NCBI GenBank assembly: GCA_029582155.1
Contig: CM055897.1
Location: 1,574,501-1,638,500 of the forward strand
Source: Panopea generosa
Lineage: Eukaryota; Mollusca; Bivalvia; Adapedonta; Hiatellidae
DNA: 64,000 nucleotides
Reading direction: 5' to 3'
The translations under genes and the position numbers were made by a program. Shown here piece after piece: positions 1 through 10,400 of this stretch (positions within the stretch are counted from its first letter, which is position 1; the number at the start of each line of letters is the position of its first letter). Below the pieces are notes generated by a model. That model ran no database searches, was not told the origin of the DNA, and saw nothing but the letters and a program-made list of their open reading frames with translations.

Positions 1-40
1 GCTCAATAGAGGTGACTGCTGCGACATGTTTGACTGTATT
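1..40. mobile_element. Right end of a TIR element (MITE family A), cut by the window edge
   Basis: The stretch has CTCAATAGAGGTGACTGC and ends TTTGACTGTA, matching the right ends at 6400-6439 and 59330-59368. Confidence 0.6.
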
Positions 41-640
41 TCATGTAGATTTGGCAATATTTAAGACACATGCTTAACACATTTCTAAGTAATTATCATA
101 TGTTAATTAAATCTTCAACAATTTTATATATTCAGCAATACCGACAACTTAATCTTGATTAAATAACACAACAAAGTAATCCATACAGGTCTATATTTTC
201 AACATATGCACATGTAATTAAAGCAAGATTGTATAAAATTATCACATAATTTACCCTCAAGTTTTTCGTGATTGACATTTTAAAACAATATTAAAGCTTG
301 CAGGCAATAATTTATAAACATTGGCCATTTTAAACGATTCCAATCAACAATTAACATGATTATATCTATAAACAGTAAATATAACAAGGATCACAGATTT
401 GTTATTGGTGAAATGCTGAATGCTTAATTAGAATTATGCTTGGATTTTGTAAACATGTAAATTAACAAGTGTAAAAATAACAAGTATGTTGACACAAAGT
501 CAGCAGTTTAAGTTCCATTAAATGCATAGACAGTTTACAGGACATCTTTCCTAAACCAAACAAGTGTTCAATACAACAAACAAGTGGGATCAATGCTGAA
601 CAAGGCTTTAATACTTGAGTACCGTACATAACTTGATTAC

Positions 641-930
641 AAACTAATAGAAACAATACGATAACAATATTATAGTCTCTCATAGTTCTATATGATAGAA
701 ATTATATGTAAAAAAAACTAATAGAAACAATATTTTAACAATATTATAGTTTCTCATAGTTCTATATGATAGAAATTATATGTAAAAAAACTAATAGAAA
801 CAATACTTTAACAATATAATAGTTTCTCATAGTTCTATATGATAGAAATTATATGTAAAAAAAACTAATAGAAACAATATTTTAACAATATAATAGTTTC
901 TCATAGTTCTATATGATAGAAATTGTATGT
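641..930. repeat. Four tandem copies of a 73-74-bp AT-rich unit
   Basis: Units start at 641, 715, 788 and 862, each beginning AAACTAATAGAAACAATA. It lies in the 3' flank of the C2orf73-like gene. Confidence 0.9.
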
Positions 931-1120
931 ATTATTATTAATAATAATATTACCACTTTTCTTCTGTATACTTAACCTTTATGAATAACCAAATAGATAC
1001 AATTTACTGCAGTATAGAAAACACAATCACGAAACATCTGAAGCACCAAGACTTATAGAAGAATCAAAAACTAAACCAAGAAACAGACAAAATAATATAT
1101 TGAAGATATTATGACAGATG

Positions 1121-1531
1121 TCATTCTTCTTTAACAGCTTCAACATTTAAAGGTTGTTCAGTGTTAGTATTTTCTTGCACTTCTTTACTACTGCTTATTT
1201 CAGGTGCATTTGTTTTTCCATTATTTGGCTCACACTTTGGCTGCGAGTTTGAAGCGGAATTCCTTTTGGATGCCGACTGCTTGGGGGAATGTTTAGGTGA
1301 ACCTTTAGCAGATTGGACTGGTGATGTTTGTTTAGGGGATGCAACTGGCTGTGGTTGTGTGTTAGCCATGCCAGTTGTCTCGAGAAGTTTTGCAGTCTCT
1401 GTTGTAAGCTTTTGAGCTTCATGTTGTTCTTGGCGGATAACACCCTCTTCTGCTGTTATGTGGCTGTAGTGTTCTATAAACTTCTTTGTAGCCTCAGCTG
1501 GCATTGGATCCCACACAAAAGAACCATGACG
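1121..1531 (-). CDS. C2orf73-like exon 4 (stop)
   Basis: The last exon encodes about residues 209-344 after acceptor ATTTTAG and ends in TGA at 1123-1121. It opens with RHGSFVWDPMPAE and a short helix-like stretch. It then turns into a low-complexity tail rich in Ser, Pro, Lys and Gln, with repeated SPK-type motifs, and ends in an acidic stretch. Confidence 0.8.
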   Translation of the reverse strand, partial: RHGSFVWDPMPAEATKKFIEHYSHITAEEGVIRQEQHEAQKLTTETAKLLETTGMANTQPQPVASPKQTSPVQSAKGSPKHSPKQSASKRNSASNSQPKCEPNNGKTNAPEISSSKEVQENTNTEQPLNVEAVKEE

Positions 1532-4500
1532 CTAAAATAATGATAATAAATTGAAAAATAACAATATTAATGTATTTCTTTTCATTGCATCACTTAAAAA
1601 TTATTCTATTATTTTACCACTGGTAGCTCTAATCATTGTTATAAAGAAGATTTGTGTAATAGTAAATGACTGTCTATCTTATGGAGTATGTTTGTTGAAA
1701 ACCGCACTGGACAAAATTATATCTTTTCAACTTTATGCTTTTTTCAACAGTGAGTTTAATTTGATAATTTTACTGTTAAAAATATCATAATTATAAATGG
1801 TAATTTCGCTGTTTTCCCTCTTGAAATAAAAAATGTTGATTTTGTGAACAGTGAAATGTCACACTTCACTTCTGAACAACGAAAATGTGATGCTTACATT
1901 TTGGCATCACCACTCCTGACTATACACACCACAGTGCTCGCTTGATAAGATCAAAATTGATATTTCATTGAAATAAACATTTGTTCTCTATTTACTTAGC
2001 TGGAGCAAAAAGCACCATAACTTAACAGGGAAATAGCCTATGAATTGATATTAACAATATATTTAATCCTTTATTTTTCAGCTTTTAGACAGTTAAAAAA
2101 TTAAGGCCAACAAAAGTTTGACTAAATGTCCTCTGTGGCTGTGTGATCCCAGGTACTGTCATCCAGCGACCACTTACTCTCACTACTTAGGTTGTGGGTT
2201 CAAGTCTAGTTTGGTAAAAAAAAGTCTGCTAGTTACTTGCAGCAAGACAGTTAGTCTACTAAGATTCAATATGCAGTCGCCCTGAACCAATAAAACTGAA
2301 TATGGTGTAACCCTATTAAAATAAAAAAATAAATGTGGAGCTCATTGTCCAGTAGAGCATCGACTCAAGATTGGAGCATCATGGATTCGATCCTCCCCCA
2401 CAGCTATTTGTGGTGTCCTTGAGGTAGGTACTTTTTTTAACATGAAAATTGGTTAATATAAGGTAGCTTAACTATGTGTAACACAAAATATTATAACATA
2501 CACCTGGTATATTTTTGTTTAACTAGCTTTTATAACTGAAAAATATAATTTGTAAATATTGCTATATTGGAGACCTTGACTATATGCCGATACCAATTTT
2601 GTATATAGGAAAAGATATTGGCACATTCTTCACATACTGTTTAAATTTGCGATGCTTAAAGTGTAACAAAATTAGCAGGCTTACCTTTGCTCGGATTGGA
2701 TAGTTTGGATCTATTCGACTGTTGTATTGATGCTCATATGAAATTTTCTCTTTGAAGAATTTTTGTTTGTTATCTCGCGTTCTTAAGAAATTTACTGGTA
2801 CTGAAATAAAAATAAAGTTTGGTAAAGTAAGTATAATACATGATAGCAAGGTTTAATGAATTGTACAACAGACATAGCCAACGACAATGGAATAATTTAC
2901 AGAATACTATGTGACATAGATCTATGTCAACTTAATGATTTTATAGGAGTGTAATGATACATCCAGCTATCAATAGGGTAGAGCATGGTCCAGTGGTAGA
3001 GCACCAAACCCATAATCAGAGGGTCGTGGGTCTGATCCTCCGCCACAGCTATGTGTAGTGTCCTTCAGCAAGACACTTTTTTTGCATAATTATGCTTAGT
3101 ACTGATATAAATTTGAACTAACTATCAATAGATTGCAATACTGAATTTCCTGATTGTATGCATCAATAGTAAAAGCAATGATCCAATAACAACGAAAAAA
3201 AATATTATCTTCATGGCAGATCTTCAAGACATTGACAATGCAACATAAATTAGCTTGGATTTTTTATTTTAGAGATGAAAAAAAAAATATTGGTAAACTT
3301 CATTATATGTTAGGAATGTCATTGATAGAGAGAGAGAGATGAAGCTGGAATGTATCTTTACCACCATTAAAGTTTAGTAAGTAGAGTACAAAGTTGTATG
3401 TGTTTATATAATTTCATGATCAAGAATCATGATAGACATTTTATTAGGTAACATTTTCTTTTATAATTTTGTATTTCACTATCAACTGCAAAAGTATATC
3501 ATTTTGACATTACAAGCACAAAATACCAATGTTTTGTTTTTTTAAATAAAGAGTCATCCTACCAGTGCCCAAAGCTGGCTCCTTGTTAGGGTTGGCTGTA
3601 TGACGTAATGAACCAAAGCTTGCTGACGACCGCTCCCTATCTGCAAAATCAGCTCTGTAAATGGTATCTTTTGTTTTCGGTGGGACATCTAGCGGCTCAT
3701 TGGACACCCGTGATGGCCACCAGTTTTGTTGTTCCGGCTTTGTTACCTCTGTATAAACACTACATATAGGCTCATTCAAAAAACGAACATTATTTCTAAG
3801 GAATCCACATGACCCAGGGTGAGGTTTGTTAATCCTATAGTCCGGGGCAACATGAGGCAGCACTTCAGTTTTCTTGTTATAAATGTCAGGTAAAGCTAAT
3901 CCATTGTTATCCAACCACTGTTTGCGCCATTCTGATGGTTTGTTGGACTCCTCAAAATCATGCTTAAGATGTGTTTGTTCGGCATCATCACTGATCACAC
4001 GAAAAGTGTCTGGACTGTAAGAGATAAATATAATTAAAATAAACTAAAGACTCCCAAAAATTCCCAGCATTAAATAGAGCAAGTAAATCTACAAACATAA
4101 CTTTAAGTTTAACACTCATTTAAACCTCACATTAAGAGAAAAAATTCCAGATTTATAAAAAAAAAAGAAAAAAAGATGCAGGACAAGGAGGAAGAGGGGA
4201 AAATAAACATGCATCATATTCAGTGAACTTAAGTATATATTTATAACAAACAAGGCAACAAAAACTCTTGGCTTTCTAGGACGGAATATGTCACTTCACC
4301 CCAGGGATTAGCCAGATTTAAAATTTAGACAGTTGCCAAACTTGCAGCATGCCTCTCCAATTTGGAATTCCCACCCCCAGGTTAACATGTATGAAATTAA
4401 AATGATACAAAGAATAGCAGCTAGATGGACATGTAGGAGATGGCATAACACCAGTCATTTTGGGGACATGCTTGATAATTTATGATGGTCAATTTCTCTA

Positions 4501-7109
4501 GAGTAATGACGTACCAATACAAGCTTGACATTTTTCTACAAAATACATAATTAATGAACTGGTTGACATTGAAAGAGACCATCACCTTATGAATAACAAA
4601 TTGATTAGGTACTCTAAAAGAACCTCTGACCCACAACAATACAACAAACTGACTGCCTCAACTGACCTTTAAAAGCTTTCATTTTTTCAAAGAGTCATAC
4701 TACTATGGAATGTTCTTTCATAGCTAATAAGGTTCTTTTAAGTCACAGCTTAACTAGACATACAAATTAGGGGTTGTGTGCACGCACAAGTTTCATATTT
4801 AGTTTTATTGTTAAGGTCAGTAGTCAATTTTATTTTTCATTGCACTTTTAGACACTGTATTTAACTTTTATTATATACAATACTTATATAATATAATATC
4901 AAAGATCTGTGGTTAATATTTTTCTTTAAAGTGGTTAAAGTGTAAGCTAGGTCTTTGACAATTGATGTGAAAAAGTCCAAACATGTTGTATTGGCACATT
5001 TTAATACTATATTATATAATAACTAATTTTTCATAAAAAAAACACACAAAAGAAGCGAATAAACTAGGAGCATGATTCATTCTAAATGACAACAGATCAA
5101 GGGAGGAAGGTTGTGTAACCCTTATGCTCAGCACTCTGAAACTCAGCACCCTACAAGAGTGCTGAATCTTCAACTGATTGATGATGCTTTACAAAATAGC
5201 AGGGGGTTATGGTGCCGTCCATGGATCTAGATGTTTACCTGACAAAGAATATGAAAGGATGTTCTATCAAAACTAAAACCTATTGTGACTTTAAGGTACA
5301 GTCTAACCTGTATTAAGCAGCCACCCAAGGGAAATGGTCAAACTGACTGCTTAACACAGGTGGTTGCTTAATAGAGGGTCCATATTTTTTTCGAGAAAGC
5401 TGAAGTCATGATGTTTATTGAGATAGATAAAAAGTGATCACACATGTACCATGCCTGTAAGTTGTATTGGGGGTAAATGAGAAAAATCTGCAGGAAGAAA
5501 ATATCTGAACTGACACTATTTTATATAGAAGTTCATTTAAATAAATAAATAATTTATGTTATAAAATTAAAAATCATTATGTTTCAATTTAGCATAAAAT
5601 AAATCTGTATGAATTTTTTTCATTTAGCAAACGCCGTACAATCCACTAAAAATGTGTAGCTTGTATTCTTCCATTATCTCGTGGTTACGTTAGGACACAT
5701 TTTGATTCTGTGTTTTATCGACACCTTTTCCGAAAATTCAGACGTTTAATTCATCCAGTGTCATAATTTAACAGATATTGTGTATGATATGCATTGGGTC
5801 AATCCTATTATGATTTGAAAAAATAAATTTTTTCCATTGCATTCGCATTCGCTTTCATAGGCAATAAAATTCAATTCAATTATAATTTAAACAAACTGAC
5901 CAATTGCAATTATCTTTTTGATCTTACCCAGTTCTATAATTGTGCATACATGCCTCAGTGAAATTTGCTTCCAATGTGTTTACACCCGACAATAAACCTA
6001 AATAAAACTACCGTAAATACACGCACTTAAACAGTCATGTACCCTGCCTAAGTAACAGTTTCACTAACGTCATTAATCTCGCTATTCTATTTGCTTATTA
6101 GACCGTATATACGTACTCTCGCTCTGGGTAAAGTGGTGTGTTTCATAACAGAAGCAAAAACGTTAATTAATCAGGGGATTATACAATATGATCGGAATAG
6201 CAGCCAGCCAAAAAATGTGACCGCTAAGTGATAAGGGTCGGCTGCTACATCTGACTGCTTACACCTGGCCACTGACCGCATTGTTTGGGATGAAATAGAC
6301 TGGCCACTGGCCATGTTAAAGAGGTGACAGTTTAATACATGTACTTTATATAGGCAATTTACATGGGGGGATTTTGAAGTGGCCGCTTAACACAGGTGAT
6401 TGCTTATAAGAGGTGACTGCAAGGACAGGTTAGACTGTATGAAATATATTAGAAAGATGTGTAGTTAACAACAAAAGATCATTTAAAATATCATTTACTT
6501 GCACTAAACAATTTAAAAATTCCTTTTTCCTAAAAACACTAGTGGATTGGAACAACCTGGACGATCAAATTGTGTACACCAATACAGTAGAGCACTATAA
6601 GATACTCCACCAGAAGTGGCCCATCTACATTATATAAACAGAAACAGAACAGGATCAACAATGTATGCACACCAACAATAGACAGCTCCAGATCTGGACT
6701 CTTAAGCTAAAAAAAGTTTAACAGATCATAACCTGTGACTGTGATCTAAGGGTATAACAAACCACAATAATTTGTAAATAGCAACCATTGATAAAAGCAC
6801 ATGAACAGAAAGGAAACAGACGGACAGATATTTATGGGCAAGGGGACACATACTTTGTGTACATAAAATATCTCATGGAATATCAGTGATTCAAAAGACA
6901 GTATGTGACATGTGCAACAGTAATCCAAAGTGAGTCCTGTCCTTGAATGGAAAAAGAAAATCAAAAGAACTGATACAGTAGTGTGAAAGAATGAGAAGAA
7001 ATAAGGATTTGTTTATTTTGTTATTTATTTAATTATCATTAAAAACGACATACTTATATCTCTCAATAACTTTCTTTTTTCTACATAATGGGGGCATATA
7101 TATCGCCAT
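1121..7109 (-). CDS. Possible C2orf73-family protein, 4 coding exons, 344 aa
   Basis: Coding exons on the minus strand are 7109-7054, 4014-3563, 2800-2685 and 1531-1121. All junctions are GT-AG and phases agree, giving 345 codons including the stop. The protein has a short basic start, a middle with a run of Trp, Pro and Asn-Glu-Pro motifs (about residues 60-170), a block at about 171-215 containing YEHQYNSRIDPNYPIRAKRH, and a low-complexity Ser/Pro/Lys/Gln tail. No signal peptide or membrane segment is seen. From memory the middle and the IRAKRHG-like block resemble the uncharacterised vertebrate C2orf73 family; I could not align them. The style (short, Pro/Tyr/Trp-rich, no catalytic motif) suits microtubule-inner or other ciliary structural proteins, but that is inference. 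The gene is divergent from SPATA17 and probably shares its promoter. The gene structure is more certain than the family name. Confidence 0.7.
2140..2330 (+). mobile_element. Possible tRNA-derived SINE
   Basis: A B-box-like GGTTGTGGGTTCAAGTC lies at about 2191-2207, with a diverged A-box region before it and an A/T-rich tail. The head is weak. Confidence 0.35.
2336..2445 (+). mobile_element. tRNA-derived SINE, family A
   Basis: The head has TTGTCCAGTAGAGCA (box A-like) and GGATTCGATCC (box B), followed by a body GTGGTGTCCTTGAG shared with 2985 and 40030. It lies in an intron of the C2orf73-like gene. Confidence 0.6.
2685..2800 (-). CDS. C2orf73-like exon 3
   Basis: This exon encodes about residues 171-208 between acceptor TTTCAG and donor AAAG|GTAAGC. 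Phases on both sides match the neighbours. It carries FLRTRDNKQKFF and the NYPIRAK block that continues into exon 4 as RHGSF. Confidence 0.8.
2980..3100 (+). mobile_element. tRNA-derived SINE, family A
   Basis: ATGGTCCAGTGGTAGAGCAC is a box A region and GTGGGTCTGATCC a box B region. The body has TGTCCTTCAGCAAGACAC. It is a second copy of the family at 2336. Confidence 0.65.
3563..4014 (-). CDS. C2orf73-like exon 2
   Basis: The largest exon encodes about residues 20-169. It enters after an acceptor TTACAG and leaves at CACTG|GTAGGA. The residues include NNVRFLNEP, EQQNWWPSRVSNEP and DTIYRADF, a Trp/Pro/Asn-rich composition that looks conserved rather than random. Confidence 0.8.
4257..4735 (+). 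pseudogene. Decayed LINE reverse-transcriptase C-terminal region
   Basis: Broken reading frames give LGFLGRNM, then MIQRIAARWTCRRWHNTS, FGDMLDNL and, later, an LVDIERDHHL-like stretch and a LLWN motif. This order is typical of the C-terminal end of LINE ORF2 proteins (CR1/Jockey-like). Stop codons and frame breaks interrupt it. It lies in intron 1 of the C2orf73-like gene, opposite to its direction. Confidence 0.65.
5298..6439. mobile_element. 1.14-kb TIR element (MITE family A, long member)
   Basis: TACAGTCTAACCTGT at 5297-5311 is repeated inverted at 6425-6439, a perfect 15-bp match, and the outer TA may be a TA target duplication as in Tc1/mariner-type elements. Subterminal stretches with TTAACACAGG and TAAGCAGCC also mirror each other loosely. 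The inside has no intact ORF. Confidence 0.75.
7054..7109 (-). CDS. C2orf73-like exon 1 (start)
   Basis: This exon encodes residues 1-18 plus two bases and ends at a good donor (TATAA then GTATGT). The ATG at 7109 sits in AAGATGGCG, with A at -3 and G at +4, and an in-frame TAA lies just upstream. A second in-frame ATG lies at 7097. The joined codon AA+T matches the phase of the next exon. Because the exon is short, it rests on the donor, the phase and the start context. Confidence 0.6.
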
Positions 7110-7114
7110 CTTTA

Positions 7115-7127
7115 GTTAACAGGTAAC
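7115..7127. promoter_or_regulatory. Imperfect RFX X-box
   Basis: GTTAACAGGTAAC compares with the X-box consensus GTNRCC(N0-3)RGYAAC. The right half matches fully and the left half differs at one base, with a 1-nt spacer. RFX factors drive ciliary genes in animals, which suits the neighbours, but a motif this short occurs by chance. Confidence 0.35.
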
Positions 7128-7345
7128 ACAATCCCATATATCACAAAATACGTTCACCTCCCCTTTTCAAAACATCACTTGTCCGCCATATTGTTTATAG
7201 TGTTACTATAGTCACAGTGTTTATACTCTTAACATTTTATAATCTGGAATGCTCATTGAATTTTTTATTTATATATAATTTTAAATTTACATGTCTTACT
7301 TAAAAGTAAAATTAAAATAATGATTTTATAAATCTCGTTTACGCG

Positions 7346-7353
7346 TTACGTCA
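7346..7353. promoter_or_regulatory. CRE-like site TTACGTCA
   Basis: TTACGTCA lies 23 bp upstream of the SPATA17 start codon. It differs by one base from the palindromic CRE TGACGTCA. bZIP factors of the CREB/CREM group act on many testis genes in vertebrates; any role here is inference. Confidence 0.35.
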
Positions 7354-7375
7354 CTCATAACAACACAAAAACAAC

Positions 7376-7443
7376 ATGGCGGCTATGGTAAGGTTGCTTG
7401 CTGAAACTGACACCATAGTCGAAGCCACATATGAGAGAAAAAA
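7376..7443 (+). CDS. SPATA17: SPATA17 exon 1 (start)
   Basis: This exon encodes residues 1-22 plus two bases and ends at AAAA|GTAAGT. It opens with the YY1-type AACATGGCGGC. An internal GTAAGG at 7388 could act as an early donor, but the reading frame and the phase of exon 2 favour the later one. Confidence 0.85.
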
Positions 7444-10400
7444 GTAAGTGTTTTCATTCATTTCTTTATAGATAGTATCCTTTATTTATTTACCTCCTTT
7501 CCTATTTGTTTGACATTCGTCTGTGAATAGCTCACGAATATGTTTTATACTGTTCATACGATACCTAAAATATTTTCAACCATGTAAAGAATGGTGTCAA
7601 TAATAAAAAAAACAGTAGTAAGGTTACTTAAGTGTGCTGAGTAAAAAACCAGTTGCCGATACGAAATGCAAACAAACGCCGAAGCTAATGGAAGTTGAGC
7701 TTTGCGCATGTCTTCCCAGATTGTTATTATATGCGCAATCGCGGTAATAGGTATATCGCGGTGTTAGGTATACAAGGGATATATAAAATAATGTTGTTTT
7801 TTTTTTTGACTAGTTGTTATAATATTCACTGAGCTTGACTATAAAGTTGTGCATTGTAAAACATGACAGTGCCAGCGATTTAAAAAAAAAAAAGATAATA
7901 AGAAACATTCAGTTTTTCTTTGAAAAAGTGATGTAGAGAATTACATCTAAACTATTCCTTCATATAAACACACCGAGACCATAGCTGTATATGTGACATA
8001 AAGGAAAACAACAGAATCATATTATCTGATATTCGTTTGTGGAACAAGCTTCCAGAGAGCATTGTCGACCCTCCCGTGACGTATTAAAGGATAGCGACAG
8101 CTCTCTATGTATAGACTGTGAAGTATACAAAAAGGCAGTATACAGTTAGGACAGGTATTAAAATTAAAATGGGTAAACTGATCAGTATCAATTGACTGGA
8201 GTTCTCATTCAACAGTCAGACCAGCCAGTGCCACTACCCACTATTTTACAACAACTGACCTATTTACGGATATGCCTGAAATTGGTCTCATATATTGTAA
8301 ACATTGTATAGCAATTTAACAGAAGTATGGAGGTTGTAACAAACCAACTCCTCTCAAGACAGAGTCTACTTAACTTCCAAAGGGCCAATTGGATACAGAA
8401 TGTTAACATAGACTGTCAAGATGTGGCTCCCTTGAAACAATTGAACATTTTGTTTTTGATTGTGAATTTTACAGTGAAGAAAGAGAAGAAATGAAGAGAG
8501 AGGCATAGCGTCTTATACATTGTTACAACAGAGACAAAGAGCAAATCAACATGAAAGCCCTTACAGGAAATATTGAGGTGTTTTCAAACTTGCATTAAAT
8601 CAACAAAACGTTTCATGTAATCCGGCTCAAATTTAAACTTACTTCGCTTGGTGACTAACATTAAGTGTTAGTATTCACATAGTTGTAAATCACACAGAGG
8701 AATAAACACACAGAGGCCATAGTCAGCTGTATAGTGACATAAAGGATAAACAACAACAACAACAACCCAATATAAAATATAGAAATCTTAATATTTATGC
8801 AAATGGTATAAAAACGTTAATTTTGTAATTGCATTTAATTTAACAGTGGCATACTTCAAGATTTTTTTTGCTCCAGTAACGTGGTAAATTGTTCTTTTCA
8901 TTTTAATTTTTATTTGAATAGGTATCAGAGAGTATTTTGTGAGATTTTATGCAACATTTATCCAAATACTAAATAATGCTATATTTTTATTGCAAAATTG
9001 AAAAAAATCGACATTTGATCAAAATGATTTTGTTTTTAAAAATCGCAAACAGTTAAATCCGGAGTTATAACTACCTTCTCCAGGACAACTATTATTATCT
9101 GCATCCATTTATGTATTAGTTTTAATTAAATACTAGATGTAAACGATTTCAAATATTGTTTTAAAACCGACATTTTTACATCAAAATTCAAAGCGGGTAT
9201 GTTGTTGATGAGGTAATAATAAACAATCTGTACTATATTTTTTATGCTCCCCCAAAGTGGGGAAGCATATAGTCGCTGCTTCGTCCATGCGTGCGTGCGT
9301 CCGTACGTGCGTCACCAAATTCTTGTCGGGGCTATTTCTCTACAACCTCTGGTTGGAATTTTATGAAACTTGCTAGGATGCATCACTACCAAGTGGAGAT
9401 GTGCATAATGTATTTTTGTTTAGTTTCGATGATTTTTCACGGAGTTATGGCCGTTTAATTGAGTCTTTGACCAAATTCTTGTCCAGGCTATTTCTCTACA
9501 ACCTTAGGTTGGAATTTTAATAAACTTAGTAGGATGCATCATTACCAAGTGCAGATGTGCATAATATCTTTGTGTTCCAGTTTGATGTTTTTTCACAGAG
9601 TTATTGCCCTTTAATTGAGTCTGTGACCAAATTCTTGTCCGTGTTATTTGTCTACAACCCCATGTTGGAATTTTATGAAACTTGCTAGGATGCATCACTA
9701 CCAAGTGGAGATGCACATAATGTCTTTGTGTTCCGGTTTGATGATTTTCCACGGAGTTATGGCCCTTTCATTGAGTCTGTTACCAAATTCTTGTCAGGGC
9801 TATTTCTCAACAACCTCAGGTTGGAATTTTATGAAACTTGCTAACTTGCTAGGATGCATCATTACCAAGTGAAGATGTGCATAATATCTTTGTGTTCTGG
9901 TTTGATGATTTTTCACGGAGTTATGGCCCTTTCATTGAGTCTGTGACCAAATTCTTGTCCGTGCTATTTCTCTACAACCCAATGTTGGAATTTTATAAAA
10001 CTTGTTAGGATGCATCACTACCAAGTGGACATGCGCATAATTTCTTTGTGTTCCGGTTTGATGATTTTTCACGGAGTTATGGCCCTTTCATTGAGTCTGT
10101 GACCAAATTCTTGTCCGCGCTATTTCTCTACAACCCCTTGTTGGAATTTTATGAAACTTGCTAGTATGCATCACTACCAAGTGGAGATGCACATATTGTC
10201 TTTGTGTTCTGGTTCGATGATTTTCATGGAGTTATGGCCCTTTCATTAAGTCTGTGACCAAATTATTGTCCGTGCTATTTCTCTACAACCTCAGGTTGGA
10301 ATTTTATGAAACTTGCTAGGATGCATCATTACCAAGTGCAGATTTGCATAATATCTTTGTGTTCCGGTTCGATAATTTTTTAAGGAGTTATGGCCCTTTG

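Larger units (their letters stand above)
7110..7375. promoter_or_regulatory. Divergent promoter between the C2orf73-like gene and SPATA17
   Basis: The 266 bp between the two start codons must hold both 5' UTRs and promoters. No TATA box is evident at a useful position. Motifs seen: AAGATGGCG over the minus-strand start (7102-7112), AATATGGCGG on the minus strand (7183-7192), AACATGGCGGC over the SPATA17 start (7373-7383), an imperfect RFX X-box (7115-7127) and a CRE-like TTACGTCA (7346-7353). AANATGGCGGC is the known YY1 start-site motif. Function is inferred. Confidence 0.6.

Noticed and set aside
1161-1540. Plus-strand ORFs of 70-84 codons
   Set aside because: They are antisense shadows of exon 4 of the C2orf73-like gene.
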